Positions 1 through 10,019 of a stretch of 64,000 nt of DNA are shown here, piece by piece (position 1 is the stretch's first letter; each line of letters begins with the position of its first letter). This DNA comes from Prevotella sp. MGM1. Its GTDB lineage: Bacteria; Bacteroidota; Bacteroidia; Bacteroidales; Bacteroidaceae. The notes under the pieces are model-generated. The model saw nothing but the letters and a program-made list of their open reading frames with translations. It was not told the DNA's origin and did not search any database. The stretch lies in NCBI RefSeq assembly GCF_002933775.1, contig NZ_BEWV01000177.1:17543-81542 (forward strand). The letters run 5' to 3'. The translations under genes were made by a program, and so were the position numbers.

Positions 1-1
1 C

Positions 2-445
2 ATAGTGAAGACGGAAGAGGAGAAAAAACAGATGGCGGAGAAGCACAGGTTCAAGAAAGAGCGGGAATTCAAGAAAAGGCTTTCGTCCGATAATGAAGAC
101 AACGAAGAGGACGATATACGCTCATTCAAGTTCCGCCATGTGAAGTTTGAGAACCGTGACGGTATCGACGGCAGAGCGCATGGCAGAGAACGCAGGAACT
201 TCGACGGTGAAAGAAGAAGTTTCGACCGGGATAAAAGAAGTTTCGACCGTGGCGGAAAAGGATATGACCGCGAACGCAGAGGGTACGAAGACAACGGCGG
301 AAACCGCGGTGGACACGAACGATTTGACCGCAGCGGCAAAAACTACGGCAAACCCGCAGGCAAGGGCGGATACGGAAAAAGCGACAGAACGAGAGTAAGC
401 CGTGACTACGGCAAGAGAAACAACAGATACGGCGATGAGAATTAA
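2..445 (+). CDS. C-terminal part of a basic Arg/Gly/Asp-rich protein (cut by window edge)
   Basis: The reading frame is open to the left edge of the window, so this is probably the tail of a longer protein; the first possible start inside the window is a GTG at 5. The visible 146 residues begin with a charged helix (KKREFKKRL-like) followed by an acidic patch and then a low-complexity tail of repeated R-x-F-D-R, G-G-x-x-x-R and Y-G-K units. Such RG-rich tails occur on Bacteroidota RNA-binding proteins, including large-subunit pseudouridine synthases and DEAD-box helicases, but no catalytic domain is inside the window, so the identity is not settled. Its stop overlaps the start of the downstream peptidase gene by 11 bases, suggesting co-transcription. 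Confidence 0.6.
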   Translation: MVKTEEEKKQMAEKHRFKKEREFKKRLSSDNEDNEEDDIRSFKFRHVKFENRDGIDGRAHGRERRNFDGERRSFDRDKRSFDRGGKGYDRERRGYEDNGGNRGGHERFDRSGKNYGKPAGKGGYGKSDRTRVSRDYGKRNNRYGDEN

Positions 446-2636
446 GACATTCGGATATGCCCTAATAGTATTGTCCATGTTACCGGCCATGACCATGCAC
501 GCACAACTGAAACAATTCACTCTCGAAGATCTCAACTTCGGAGGAAACAACTATTACAACATGTCGCCCAAAAACATGTACATAACATGGTGGGGCGACA
601 GGCTGATGTATCAGGACGCCGAGGAAACAGGCACGGTTAACATGAAGACTGGCGAGAGGAAAATGCTGTTCACTCTCGAAGAAGTCAACAAGGCATCGGA
701 TGGAGACAAGGTGCGTTCTATGATGAATGTGCGGTATCCCTACCCTGACGAACCGCTTGCTTTGTTGAGTAACGGCAAGCGGCGCATATTGTACGACTGG
801 CAGAAAAAGACAGTAGCATGGAGACAAAACTGTGAAGGCGAGACGTTTGCGGACTGGAACAGCAAGTCGAGAACCGTGGCGTTCGTGAAAGGACACCAGT
901 TGTTCGTGACCGACGCCGACGGCAAAACGACACAAATAACGACCGACGGAAGCCGTGACATAGTATACGGCCAGGCCGTGCACCGCAACGAGTTCGGAAT
1001 AATGAGCGGCACATTCTGGAACAACGACGGCAACCGCCTGGCGTTCTACCGGATGGATCAAAGCATGGTCACAGACTATCCGCAGGTGAACACGTTCGCA
1101 AGAATAGCCGGCCATGAGCCTGACAAATATCCGATGGCTGGCATGACAAGTCATAAAGTGACAGTGGGAGTGCATGACATGAACACAGGAAAGACCATAT
1201 ACCTGAACGCAGGAAACCCGACAGACCGTTACTTCACGAACATCGCATGGAGTCCCGACTCAAAGACAATATACATACAAGAGCTGAACCGGGACCAGAA
1301 CAAGATGCATCTCGTGAGCTACGATGCCGAGACAGGCAACAAAAGGGATGTGATATACGAGGAAAGCAGCGACAGATATGTGGAACCCCAGCATCCTATA
1401 ACCTTCCTGCCATGGGACAACGGCAAATTCATAATGCAGAGCCAGCGCGACGGATACAACCATTTATATGTCGTAGACACGAATACAAAGGTTTACCCAG
1501 ATACACACCGAACCGATTTTGGCGTGGCATACAGGGAGTATTATAAGACAAAGCAGCTCACATCCGGCAATTTCGTAGTGCAGGAAGCAGTAGGATTTAA
1601 TGCCAAGAAGAAAAGCATCATCATCCTGTCAAACGAGAAAAGCCCTATACAGAGCAACCTGTTTGCCGTGAACACGACAACTGGAAAACGCACCGCACTC
1701 GACAACGGACGCGGAGTGCATCACGGTGTGCTGTCGGCAAGCGGGGCATTGATGTATGACAAATACAGCGAACCGGACGTGCCTCGCAACATCGAGATTG
1801 CAAACACTGCCACTGCAAAACGCGAAATGATTTTCAGCGCACCCGATCCATGGGCAGGATACAATGTACCGGAATACTCTTGCGGCAGCATCAAGGCCGC
1901 CGACGGCATCACTGACCTGTACTACAGAATGGTGAAACCTGTCAATTTTGATCCGGCCAAGAAATATCCCACCGTGGTTTACGTATACGGAGGCCCACAC
2001 GCACACAACGTAGACGCACGATGGCACTACATGAGCCGCTCATGGGAAACATACATGGCACAGAAAGGATACCTGCTTTTCATACTCGACAACCGTGGAA
2101 GCGAGAACAGAGGACTGGCATTCGAACAGGCCACATTCCGCAATCTTGGACAAGAGGAGATGAAAGACCAGATGAAGGGCGTGGAATATCTAAGGTCGCT
2201 TCCGTACGTTGACACCGACAGGCTGGGCGTACACGGATGGAGCTTCGGCGGATTTATGACCATATCGCTGATGACCCACTATCCGGACGTGTTCAAAGTC
2301 GGTGTCGCCGGAGGCCCCGTGACAGACTGGAAATGGTACGAGGTGATGTACGGAGAACGGTATATGGACACCCCAGAGAGCAATCCCGAAGGCTACAAAC
2401 GCACATCCCTGATAGATAAAGCGAAAGATTTGAAAGGCAGATTACAGATAATCATCGGCATGAACGACCCGACGGTGGTGCCGCAGCATGCATTGCAGTT
2501 CATCAACGCATGTACGGAAGCAGGCACCCAACCCGACTTCTTCGTATATCCAGGCGAAGGACACAACATGGCAGGCCACAAAAGCGTGCATCTGCATGAG
2601 CGGATAACCCGCTATTTTGAAGACTACCTGAAATGA
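435..2636 (+). CDS. Dipeptidyl peptidase IV (S9B family prolyl peptidase), secreted
   Basis: A serine exopeptidase that removes X-Pro dipeptides from peptide N-termini in the periplasm. The 733 residues match the usual family length. I chose the ATG at 435, not the upstream in-frame ATG at 402, because it begins a clean signal peptide (MRIKTFGYALIVLSMLPAM, cleavage after HAQ). An N-terminal beta-propeller region (DPPIV_N) spans roughly residues 80-460 and the alpha/beta hydrolase domain about 500-733. The catalytic triad is visible: Ser603 in GWSFGG, Asp678 in GMNDP, and His710 in GEGHNM. It overlaps the preceding basic protein by 11 bases and is followed by purD after about 108 bases with no clear terminator. 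Confidence 0.93.
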   Translation: MRIKTFGYALIVLSMLPAMTMHAQLKQFTLEDLNFGGNNYYNMSPKNMYITWWGDRLMYQDAEETGTVNMKTGERKMLFTLEEVNKASDGDKVRSMMNVRYPYPDEPLALLSNGKRRILYDWQKKTVAWRQNCEGETFADWNSKSRTVAFVKGHQLFVTDADGKTTQITTDGSRDIVYGQAVHRNEFGIMSGTFWNNDGNRLAFYRMDQSMVTDYPQVNTFARIAGHEPDKYPMAGMTSHKVTVGVHDMNTGKTIYLNAGNPTDRYFTNIAWSPDSKTIYIQELNRDQNKMHLVSYDAETGNKRDVIYEESSDRYVEPQHPITFLPWDNGKFIMQSQRDGYNHLYVVDTNTKVYPDTHRTDFGVAYREYYKTKQLTSGNFVVQEAVGFNAKKKSIIILSNEKSPIQSNLFAVNTTTGKRTALDNGRGVHHGVLSASGALMYDKYSEPDVPRNIEIANTATAKREMIFSAPDPWAGYNVPEYSCGSIKAADGITDLYYRMVKPVNFDPAKKYPTVVYVYGGPHAHNVDARWHYMSRSWETYMAQKGYLLFILDNRGSENRGLAFEQATFRNLGQEEMKDQMKGVEYLRSLPYVDTDRLGVHGWSFGGFMTISLMTHYPDVFKVGVAGGPVTDWKWYEVMYGERYMDTPESNPEGYKRTSLIDKAKDLKGRLQIIIGMNDPTVVPQHALQFINACTEAGTQPDFFVYPGEGHNMAGHKSVHLHERITRYFEDYLK

Positions 2637-2744
2637 AGCCACCGGTAAAAGAGAATCCGTAAGATAAAGATAAGAACGGACAACAACAAATTTCTATTCG
2701 GAGAAAACAAACATCAATAATGCAAACAATAAAAACAATATAAC

Positions 2745-4013
2745 ATGAAGATACTGTTGTTAGGAAGCGGCGGCAGAGAGCACGCCCTGGCATGGAAAAT
2801 AGCGCAAAGCCCGCAAGTAGACAAACTGTTCATCGCCCCGGGTAACGCCGGGACAGGCAACTGCGGAGAAAACGTGGCGATAGGCGTCAACGACTTTGAG
2901 GCCATCAAGGCGTTTGTTGCCGACAAGAAAGTGGACATGGTGGTCGTAGGACCGGAAGATCCGCTGGTAAAAGGCATATACGATGATTTTAAGAACGATG
3001 AAAGAACCAAGAACATACCGGTCATAGGACCGTCGAAAGCGGGAGCCGTGCTTGAAGGCTCAAAGGATTTCGCAAAGGGATTCATGCAGCGCCACAACAT
3101 CCCGACGGCCAGGTATAAGACAATAGACGGCAACACCCTCGAAGAAGGACTCGCCTTTCTGGAAACACTGGAAGCCCCGTATGTGCTCAAAGCCGACGGA
3201 CTATGTGCCGGAAAAGGCGTACTGATACTTCCCACGCTCGAAGAAGCCAAGAAGGAACTGCGCGAAATGCTCGGCGGCATGTTCGGCAACGCTTCGGCAC
3301 AGGTGGTCATTGAAGAGTTCCTCAGCGGTATAGAATGCTCCGTATTCGTGCTCACAGACGGCAAGAACTACAAGATATTGCCTGAGGCAAAAGACTACAA
3401 GCGTATAGGAGAGCATGACACCGGCCTGAACACGGGCGGCATGGGCAGCGTGACCCCTGTACCGTTTGCCACGGAAGAATGGATGAAAAAGGTGGAAGAC
3501 CGCATAATACGCCCCACGGTAGACGGGCTGGCTGCCGAAGGCATAGACTATAAAGGATTTATATTCTTCGGCCTTATCAACGTCAAAGGCGAGCCGATGG
3601 TGATAGAATACAATTGCCGCATGGGTGACCCCGAGACCGAGAGCGTGATGCTACGCCTGAAAAGCGACATAGTAGACCTCTTCGACGGTGTGGCAAAAGG
3701 CGACCTCGACAAGCGCCTGATTGAGTTTGACGAGCGCGCGGCTGTCTGCGTGATGCTTGTAAGCGGCGGCTATCCGCAGGAATACAAGAAAGGATATCCC
3801 ATAACAGGAATAGAGAATGTGGAAGGAAGCATGGTATTCCATGCCGGAACGGCACTCAAAGACGAAGAGGTGGTAACGGCAGGCGGACGCGTCATAGCCT
3901 TAAGTTCTTACGGAAAAGACAAGGCCGAGGCTCTGGCAAAATCGTTTGATGAAGCCAAGAAAATCCAATTCACCGACAAGTACTTCCGCAGCGACATAGG
4001 AAGCGACCTTTGA
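2745..4013 (+). CDS. purD: Phosphoribosylamine--glycine ligase
   Basis: GAR synthetase, the second step of de novo purine synthesis: ATP-dependent joining of glycine to 5-phosphoribosylamine in the cytosol. At 422 residues it has the standard single-enzyme length and is not fused to PurM or PurN. The N-terminal Rossmann motif [15 protein letters not shown], the ATP-grasp segment with [13 protein letters not shown] near residue 150, and the metal/nucleotide-binding segment [12 protein letters not shown] near 290 are all intact. It is followed after 13 bases by a membrane protein gene, so the two are probably in one transcript. No purine riboswitch was recognised in the 108-base upstream gap. 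Confidence 0.97.
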   Translation: MKILLLGSGGREHALAWKIAQSPQVDKLFIAPGNAGTGNCGENVAIGVNDFEAIKAFVADKKVDMVVVGPEDPLVKGIYDDFKNDERTKNIPVIGPSKAGAVLEGSKDFAKGFMQRHNIPTARYKTIDGNTLEEGLAFLETLEAPYVLKADGLCAGKGVLILPTLEEAKKELREMLGGMFGNASAQVVIEEFLSGIECSVFVLTDGKNYKILPEAKDYKRIGEHDTGLNTGGMGSVTPVPFATEEWMKKVEDRIIRPTVDGLAAEGIDYKGFIFFGLINVKGEPMVIEYNCRMGDPETESVMLRLKSDIVDLFDGVAKGDLDKRLIEFDERAAVCVMLVSGGYPQEYKKGYPITGIENVEGSMVFHAGTALKDEEVVTAGGRVIALSSYGKDKAEALAKSFDEAKKIQFTDKYFRSDIGSDL

Positions 4014-4026
4014 TTTCAGCCAAACA

Positions 4027-4965
4027 ATGGTCAAACGACTGCAAAACAAGATTTCGGAAAGCAGAATGGCACTGCCCGCGGTCGCTCTGTACGGGGTGGC
4101 TGTATGGCTGGCGGACGGACTGTACCACATGCAATGGTGGATACAGTTCGCCTGCTTTGTTTTATCTACATACCTGATGATCGAACTGAACAACAGCAAC
4201 GCACTTATCAGAATTTACAGCAGGATGGTATCGTGCTCATTCATTGCGATAGCCTCAATGTGCTGTTTCATGTTCGACGCCATGAATGAAGCCATCGCCG
4301 CAACATTAATAACAGCCGCATACCTGCCGCTGTTCCACTGCTATCAGGATAAGACAGCCACGGGAAAGACATTTTACGGATTTATTATGATTGGCCTGTC
4401 GAGCATGTTCTACGTGCATACACTTATATTAATACCGGCCATGTGGATAATGATGATTTTCTACATACAGTCGATGAGCCGGCGCACATTTCTCGCTTCC
4501 GTTATCGGAGTGGTGACACCATACTGGTTTGCCACATTATATTATATCTACTCCGACAATCCATTGGCATCGTTAGACCACTTCATGCCTCTATCGGAGA
4601 TAAGCTATCCGCCGGACTACACCATACTGTCTGTAAACCAGGTTGCGACATTCATATTCATAGCCATACTCGCAGTCACCGGAATGATACACTTCGCACG
4701 CACGGCCTACAACGACAAGATAAGAATAAGAATGCTATATAACTGTTTCATCCTCATGGCACTGTTTGTAATGACACTGGCTGTGGCATTCCCGCAACAT
4801 TATGATATCCTCACGAGGATCCTCATAATAAACACCGCTCCGCTGGCAGGACACTTCATCTCACTCACACGGACACGGGTGACAAACATCGCATTCTGCC
4901 TCATCATGATTACAATAATAGCTATAACAGGAGTTAATCTATGGATGTCATCACCGCTCTTCTGA
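4027..4965 (+). CDS. Multipass membrane protein of unknown function
   Basis: A 312-residue integral membrane protein that I cannot assign to a named family. Hydrophobicity suggests about eight transmembrane helices, beginning near residue 15 (MALPAVALYGVAVWLADGL) and ending at the C-terminus (AFCLIMITIIAITGVNLW). Loops are short and no soluble domain is present. It starts 13 bases after purD and its last 25 bases overlap the start of the next gene, a YqaA-type membrane protein, so the three are likely co-transcribed and the two membrane proteins translationally coupled. No catalytic motif is obvious; a function in the cell envelope is only inference from topology. Confidence 0.8.
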   Translation: MVKRLQNKISESRMALPAVALYGVAVWLADGLYHMQWWIQFACFVLSTYLMIELNNSNALIRIYSRMVSCSFIAIASMCCFMFDAMNEAIAATLITAAYLPLFHCYQDKTATGKTFYGFIMIGLSSMFYVHTLILIPAMWIMMIFYIQSMSRRTFLASVIGVVTPYWFATLYYIYSDNPLASLDHFMPLSEISYPPDYTILSVNQVATFIFIAILAVTGMIHFARTAYNDKIRIRMLYNCFILMALFVMTLAVAFPQHYDILTRILIINTAPLAGHFISLTRTRVTNIAFCLIMITIIAITGVNLWMSSPLF

Positions 4966-5393
4966 CCGACTACGGATATTTCGGGATATTGGTAGCCTCG
5001 TTTTTAGCTGGCAGCTTCTTCCCTTTCAGCAGCGAGGCCGTAATGATAGCGCTTCTCGCCGCAGGCCTGAACCCGTGGCTTCTCATCGTCTACGGCACGA
5101 TAGGCAACGTGGCGGGAGGAATGTTCAACTATGCCATCGGCCGGCAAGGCAAGATGGAATGGATAGAGCAATATCTACACGTGAAACGCAAAGATCTGGA
5201 CAGAGCAGAAAAATTCATGGCCGGTCACGGAGCATGGATGGGCTTCTTCGCCTTCGTCCCCATTCTCGGCAGTGCCATCACGATAGTGCTCGGACTGATG
5301 CGTGCGAACATCACGATATCGTTCATAAGCATTACGATAGGCAAATTCCTAAGATACGTATTACTGATATACGGCGCAAGCATGCTGATATGA
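4941..5393 (+). CDS. YqaA/DedA-type (VTT domain) inner-membrane protein
   Basis: A 150-residue membrane protein resembling the YqaA branch of the SNARE-associated/VTT (DedA-like) superfamily, proteins implicated in membrane lipid homeostasis and possibly lipid-carrier recycling. The segment from GSFFPFSSEAVMIALLAAGLNPW to GNVAGGMFNYAIGRQG matches the re-entrant loop and conserved Gly-rich part of the family, and FVPILGSAITIVLGLMR is the second half of the signature. It overlaps the upstream membrane gene by 25 bases and is followed by a good intrinsic terminator, ending the purD transcript. Its exact substrate cannot be deduced. Confidence 0.85.
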   Translation: MDVITALLTDYGYFGILVASFLAGSFFPFSSEAVMIALLAAGLNPWLLIVYGTIGNVAGGMFNYAIGRQGKMEWIEQYLHVKRKDLDRAEKFMAGHGAWMGFFAFVPILGSAITIVLGLMRANITISFISITIGKFLRYVLLIYGASMLI

Positions 5394-5457
5394 ACAAAAA
5401 CATAACAAGACATACCTCCACCGTTAAACCATATATCTACTAAAAAAAACGAATATA

Positions 5458-5501
5458 AACGCCATAAGGGTCAGAGACGCTTATGACGTTTTGTTTTTTT
5501 T
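5458..5501 (+). terminator. Intrinsic terminator after the YqaA-type gene
   Basis: An 11-bp stem with one mismatch (AACGCCATAAG against CTTATGACGTT) is followed by a T-rich run (TTGTTTTTTTT). It sits 64 bases after the stop codon. Confidence 0.8.
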
Positions 5502-5591
5502 ATCAACCGGACACACATTAAACACAAACCAAGCGACAGCCGGATACGAGTTAAAAAAAACAAAATGCTCAATATCTCACCTTATTTATAT

Positions 5592-5599
5592 TACCTTTG
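5592..5599 (+). promoter_or_regulatory. Bacteroidota -7 element for the DUF2723 gene
   Basis: TACCTTTG fits the TAnnTTTG consensus of the Bacteroidota housekeeping sigma factor and is followed by C, as is common. It lies 75 bases before the ATG, in an AT-rich intergenic region just downstream of a terminator. No clear TTTG -33 box is seen at the usual spacing. Confidence 0.55.
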
Positions 5600-5673
5600 C
5601 ACGGATTATATCATCGTCAAAAGAGCATTGACAGAATAACCAAAATTATAGAATAACATAATAACCATTTGGA

Positions 5674-8600
5674 ATGATGAAACAATTCAGACGAGTGGAC
5701 AATCTGCTCGGGTGGCTATCTTTCCTGATAGCAGCCTTTGTGTATTGCTCCACTATTGAACCGACAGCAAGTTTTTGGGACTGTCCGGAGTTTATCACAA
5801 CAGGATATAAACTCGAAGTAGGACACCCGCCGGGAGCACCTTTCTTTGCCATGACGGCAAATGTCTTCTCACAATTCGCAAGCGATCCGACACAAGTGGC
5901 ATACATGGTAAATATGATGAGCGCCTTGCTCTCGGCAATCACCATAATGTTCCTGTTCTGGTCAATATCGCATCTCGCGCGCAAACTGCTCATAAAAGAC
6001 TGGAATGAGCTTACACTACCAAAAGCAATCGCAATAGAAGCCTCAGGACTTGTAGGCGCTTTGATATACACTTTCAGTGACACTTTTTGGTTCAGTGCTG
6101 TCGAAGGCGAGGTATACGCCTATTCATCGGCATTCACCGCAATTGTGTTCTGGCTGATATTGAAATGGGAAGACCATGCCGACGAGCCTCACAGCGACCG
6201 CTGGTTGGTACTGATAATGTATATGACCGGTCTGTCCATCGGTGTGCACCTGCTAAACCTGCTTTGCGTACCGGCACTTGTGTTGGTATACTACTACCGC
6301 CGATTCCCTCACAAAAACTCCAATGCCGATCTGCGTGGCTCACTGATTGCCCTGGCAATATCCGTGGGTATACTCGTAGCCGTACTCTACGGAGTGGTGC
6401 CTGGCATCGTGCGTGTAGGCGGATGGTTTGAGTTGTTCTTCGTAAACACCCTCGGCTGCCCGTTCAACACAGGCGAGATAATATATATAATACTACTCAT
6501 TGCCTGCATTATATGGGCTATATATGAGACATACAACGACAAAAGCCAAAAGCGAGGCGACATTGCTTTCATCGCCTCGGTGGGCATGCTCGGCATACCG
6601 TTCTACGGACACGGCATTTCTTCCGTAATAATCGGAATCATAGTCCTGACCGCACTGTGGTTCGCATTGAAGTATACAAAGAAAGGTATGCCGCTAATCA
6701 GTTCGAGAGTAAAGAACACATCATTGCTCTGCATGCTTATGCTGATGATCGGTTATTCAAGCTATGCGATGATAGTGATACGTTCTTCCGCCAATCCTCC
6801 GATGGACCAGAACTCTCCCGAAGACATCTTCACACTCGGAGAATATCTCGGACGAGAGCAATATGGCAACAGACCGTTGTTCTACGGCCAGGCATATACA
6901 TCGCAAGTGGCTCTCGATAAAGACGGAGAGTACTGCCGCCCGCAAATGAAAAAGGGCGCACCGGTATACCAACGCAAGGAAAAAGCGTCTGCCGACGAGA
7001 AAGATTCATACTTCGTAGTACGCACAAGAGACGAATACAAGTATGCACAGAACATGCTGTTCCCACGCATGTACAGTGATACCCATGCCGGAGCCTATGA
7101 AAGTTGGATGGGCGGAGTGAGCGGCAGCCAGGTTCCTTATGACCGCTGCGGAGAGCCGATGATGATAAAAATGCCGTCGCAACTCGAAAATCTGCGCTTC
7201 TTCCTGTCTTACCAATGCAACTTCATGTACTGGCGTTATTTTATGTGGAACTTCGCAGGACGCCAGAATGACCTGCAAGGTAACGGCGAACTGGAACACG
7301 GTAACTGGATAACCGGCTTCTCTTGGTTTGACAACTGGCGACTGGGCAATCAGGATCTGCTGCCTGACGAGTTGAAAAACAATAAAGGACACAATGTATT
7401 CTACTGCCTGCCGCTACTGCTCGGACTTATCGGCCTGTTCTGGCAGTCACTGAGAAAAGGCCCTAACGGCATCCGCCAGTTCTGGGTAGTGTTCTTCCTT
7501 TTCTTCATGACCGGACTAGCAATTGTAATCTACCTCAACCAAACACCTATGCAACCGCGCGAACGCGATTATGCATACGCAGGCTCGTTCTACGCTTTCG
7601 CAATCTGGTGCGGACTCGGAGTCGCTGCCATAATTGAAGAAATCAACCGCAAACTAAAAGGCCATGAGACAGTGGTGGCAGCAATAGTGGGAGCCGCCTG
7701 CCTGCTTGTCCCCGTGCAAATGGCATCACAGACATGGGACGACCATGACCGCAGCGGACGTTACACATGCCGTGATTTCGGACAGAATTATCTAATGTCG
7801 CTTCAAAAAGAAGGCAATCCGATCATTTATACAAACGGAGATAATGACACGTTCCCTCTCTGGTATAATCAAGATGTGGAGGGAGTACGTACAGACGCAC
7901 GTGTCTGCAACCTCAGTTATCTGCAAACAGACTGGTACATCGACCAGATGCGGCGCCCCGCTTACGACTCTCCTTCCGTGCCGATAACGTGGAACCGACT
8001 TGAATACTGCTCCGGAACAAACGAATATGTGCAGCTGAATCCGATGATGAAAGAGAGCATCAAGGAACTCTATAAGACTTATCCGGAAGAAGCCAAGAAG
8101 ATGTTCGGAGACGAACCGTTTGAATTGAAGAACATACTTAAATACTGGGTACGCAACGATGTAGACGAAAATCAGCGCGAAGTGATGACTCTCCTCACCG
8201 GAGGAGACCGCGGAAGCATTCACGTAATACCGACTGATACAGTATATGTAACCATCGACAAAAAAGCGGTGAAGAAAAGCGGAATGATGATGGCAACCGA
8301 TTCGATACCTGATAAGATGGTAATCTCACTCGCTGGAAAGAGAGCTTTATACAAAGGTGACCTCATGATGCTTGAAATGATAGCCCAAAGCAATTGGGTA
8401 CGCCCGATATACGTAGCTCTCACCGTAGGCCAGGATAACTACATGAACCTCGGAGACAACTTCATACAGGAAGGTCTTGTAAACCGCATCACTCCGTTCA
8501 CGACTAATACAGCGGGAGCGAAAAACTTCGACACAAAGCGCAGTTATGACGTGATGATGAACAAGTTCAAGTTCGGCGGAATAGACAAAAAAGGTATTTA

Positions 8601-9060
8601 CATTGATGAAACAGTTATGCGCATGTGCCATACAAACCGCCGTGTATTCGTGCAACTGGCAATGAACCTTGCCGCAGAAGGACAAACCAAGAAAGCCGCA
8701 GAGGTATTGGCATATCTTGACAAGAATATCCCCGAATACAACGTACCTGTCGACTACTCTTCCGGGTCGCTCGACGAAGCACGTGTATATGCAGCGATTG
8801 GCAACAAAGCCGCGGCAAATCATCTGATAAAAGAACTGTGGAAAAAATCAAGCCAATACCTAAATTGGTATCTGTCACTCGAAGGAATACGCTTCACGAG
8901 CGCACAACGAGAGTGCATGATTAATCTGCACATAATGCAGCAAGCCGCCATCATAGCCAATGAGACCGATCCCACATGGGCAGAAAAGAAGTTGAAAGAA
9001 CTTGAAATATTCGCTGAAAGATATCAAAACAAAGGCGGTAAGTTCGGAATAGAAGGCTAA
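5674..9060 (+). CDS. DUF2723 (GT117-type) giant membrane protein
   Basis: A 1128-residue protein of the DUF2723 family, listed in CAZy as GT117 and thought to be a GT-C-fold, protein O-mannosyltransferase-like glycosyltransferase of Bacteroidota. The N-terminus shows the family signature TASFWDCPEFITTGY, HPPGAPFF and then about a dozen transmembrane helices up to residue 690; QPRERDYAYAGSFYAFAIW near 625-645 is another conserved block. A soluble periplasmic region follows, containing TNGDNDTFPLWY near 715 and a helical, TPR-like tail from about 970. An ATG directly after the first (5677) is an equal alternative start. A polysaccharide deacetylase follows after 12 bases, so the pair is probably an operon. 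Confidence 0.9.
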   Translation: MMKQFRRVDNLLGWLSFLIAAFVYCSTIEPTASFWDCPEFITTGYKLEVGHPPGAPFFAMTANVFSQFASDPTQVAYMVNMMSALLSAITIMFLFWSISHLARKLLIKDWNELTLPKAIAIEASGLVGALIYTFSDTFWFSAVEGEVYAYSSAFTAIVFWLILKWEDHADEPHSDRWLVLIMYMTGLSIGVHLLNLLCVPALVLVYYYRRFPHKNSNADLRGSLIALAISVGILVAVLYGVVPGIVRVGGWFELFFVNTLGCPFNTGEIIYIILLIACIIWAIYETYNDKSQKRGDIAFIASVGMLGIPFYGHGISSVIIGIIVLTALWFALKYTKKGMPLISSRVKNTSLLCMLMLMIGYSSYAMIVIRSSANPPMDQNSPEDIFTLGEYLGREQYGNRPLFYGQAYTSQVALDKDGEYCRPQMKKGAPVYQRKEKASADEKDSYFVVRTRDEYKYAQNMLFPRMYSDTHAGAYESWMGGVSGSQVPYDRCGEPMMIKMPSQLENLRFFLSYQCNFMYWRYFMWNFAGRQNDLQGNGELEHGNWITGFSWFDNWRLGNQDLLPDELKNNKGHNVFYCLPLLLGLIGLFWQSLRKGPNGIRQFWVVFFLFFMTGLAIVIYLNQTPMQPRERDYAYAGSFYAFAIWCGLGVAAIIEEINRKLKGHETVVAAIVGAACLLVPVQMASQTWDDHDRSGRYTCRDFGQNYLMSLQKEGNPIIYTNGDNDTFPLWYNQDVEGVRTDARVCNLSYLQTDWYIDQMRRPAYDSPSVPITWNRLEYCSGTNEYVQLNPMMKESIKELYKTYPEEAKKMFGDEPFELKNILKYWVRNDVDENQREVMTLLTGGDRGSIHVIPTDTVYVTIDKKAVKKSGMMMATDSIPDKMVISLAGKRALYKGDLMMLEMIAQSNWVRPIYVALTVGQDNYMNLGDNFIQEGLVNRITPFTTNTAGAKNFDTKRSYDVMMNKFKFGGIDKKGIYIDETVMRMCHTNRRVFVQLAMNLAAEGQTKKAAEVLAYLDKNIPEYNVPVDYSSGSLDEARVYAAIGNKAAANHLIKELWKKSSQYLNWYLSLEGIRFTSAQRECMINLHIMQQAAIIANETDPTWAEKKLKELEIFAERYQNKGGKFGIEG

Positions 9061-9072
9061 TAAAGTAACAAG

Positions 9073-9684
9073 ATGATAATAGAGCAACCGGCTATGTGGT
9101 TGCGCTGGTTATACCCCAGAGCAACATGGAGAATGGACAAACATGAGAAAGCCATATATCTGACTTTTGATGATGGTCCTATACCGGAAGCGACTCCATT
9201 TATCCTTGACACTCTTGCCAAAGCCGGAGTCCACGCCACATTCTTCATGGTAGGTGATAACGTAAGAAAATATCCTGAACTATACCGAAGAGTAGTGGCC
9301 GAAGGGCATCGAATCGGCAACCACACCTATAATCACATAGGTGGATTCCGTCACTCGATAAAGGCGTATTACGACAATGCGGAGAAAGCGGACGAACTGT
9401 TACACACCAATTTGTTCCGCCCCCCGCACGGTTGGATGCGCTTGGATCAATACATTTGGCTCGGCCGGAAATACCGTATAGTGATGTGGGATCTTGTCAC
9501 CAGAGACTACTCCAAGTGGATGACAGCCGAGGGAGTACTCAACAACGTGAAACGGTACACACGCAACGGTTCGATAATAACGTTTCACGACTCTGTAAAA
9601 AGTATCGACAAATTGCATAAAGCCCTGCCTGAGGCTATAAAATGGCTGAAAGACGAGGGTTATGAGTTCAAGACTTTCGAGTAA
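9073..9684 (+). CDS. Polysaccharide deacetylase (NodB domain)
   Basis: A 203-residue carbohydrate esterase family 4 protein that removes N-acetyl groups from a glycan. All NodB motifs are visible: TFDDGP at 31-36, the metal-binding HTYNH at 84-88, RPPHGW (motif 3), WDLVTRDYSKW (motif 4) and FHDS (motif 5). There is no signal peptide and only the catalytic domain is present, like many short Bacteroidota NodB proteins. It begins 12 bases after the DUF2723 gene and is followed by a strong hairpin, so it closes that operon. The pairing suggests action on the same glycan or glycoprotein; this is inference. Confidence 0.92.
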   Translation: MIIEQPAMWLRWLYPRATWRMDKHEKAIYLTFDDGPIPEATPFILDTLAKAGVHATFFMVGDNVRKYPELYRRVVAEGHRIGNHTYNHIGGFRHSIKAYYDNAEKADELLHTNLFRPPHGWMRLDQYIWLGRKYRIVMWDLVTRDYSKWMTAEGVLNNVKRYTRNGSIITFHDSVKSIDKLHKALPEAIKWLKDEGYEFKTFE

Positions 9685-9711
9685 AACAATTATGCCCGAC
9701 CAATAAACTTA

Positions 9712-9748
9712 AAACGCCGGAAATATATTTCCGGCGTTTCAAGTTTTC
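9712..9748 (+). terminator. Terminator hairpin after the deacetylase gene
   Basis: A perfect inverted repeat, AAACGCCGGAAAT against ATTTCCGGCGTTT with a minimal loop, is followed by CAAGTTTTC. The T-run is weak, but the stem is GC-rich and lies 28 bases after the stop codon. Confidence 0.75.
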
Positions 9749-9850
9749 TATAATATCGTATTTTCAAATCATCAGAGCGGATAATACCAACAAGGACTTT
9801 ATTAATATTCATTTATGCACACAAAGAATTAAAGACCATTGATTATAAAA

Positions 9851-9883
9851 CAAAAAAGGGCGCGCCTTAGTTTTGACACGCCC
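9851..9883 (-). terminator. Possible terminator for the DUF4890 gene
   Basis: Read on the minus strand, a short GGGCG/CGCCC stem is followed by TTTTTTG. It is 137 bases beyond the stop codon of the minus-strand gene. The stem is only about 5-6 bp, so confidence is moderate. The remaining 9685-10019 gap holds only this and the preceding hairpin. Confidence 0.45.
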
Positions 9884-10019
9884 CGTTACCCTTTAATTTC
9901 TTCTTACTTAAAAAATTAAAACCTCATGAAGCCAGGCACACTTGCCTTTCCTTGCTTTTCATTTACCTAAATCACTATTATGTTCACCAAATCATTATGA
10001 CTATCTTTATTTTATTTCT

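Noticed and set aside
480..1175. Long minus-strand ORFs opposite the dipeptidyl peptidase gene
   Set aside because: They are antisense shadows of a well-supported gene; their composition follows the reverse of its codons.
4104..4289. Plus-strand overlapping frame in the membrane protein after purD
   Set aside because: It is an out-of-frame shadow of a gene with clear transmembrane pattern.
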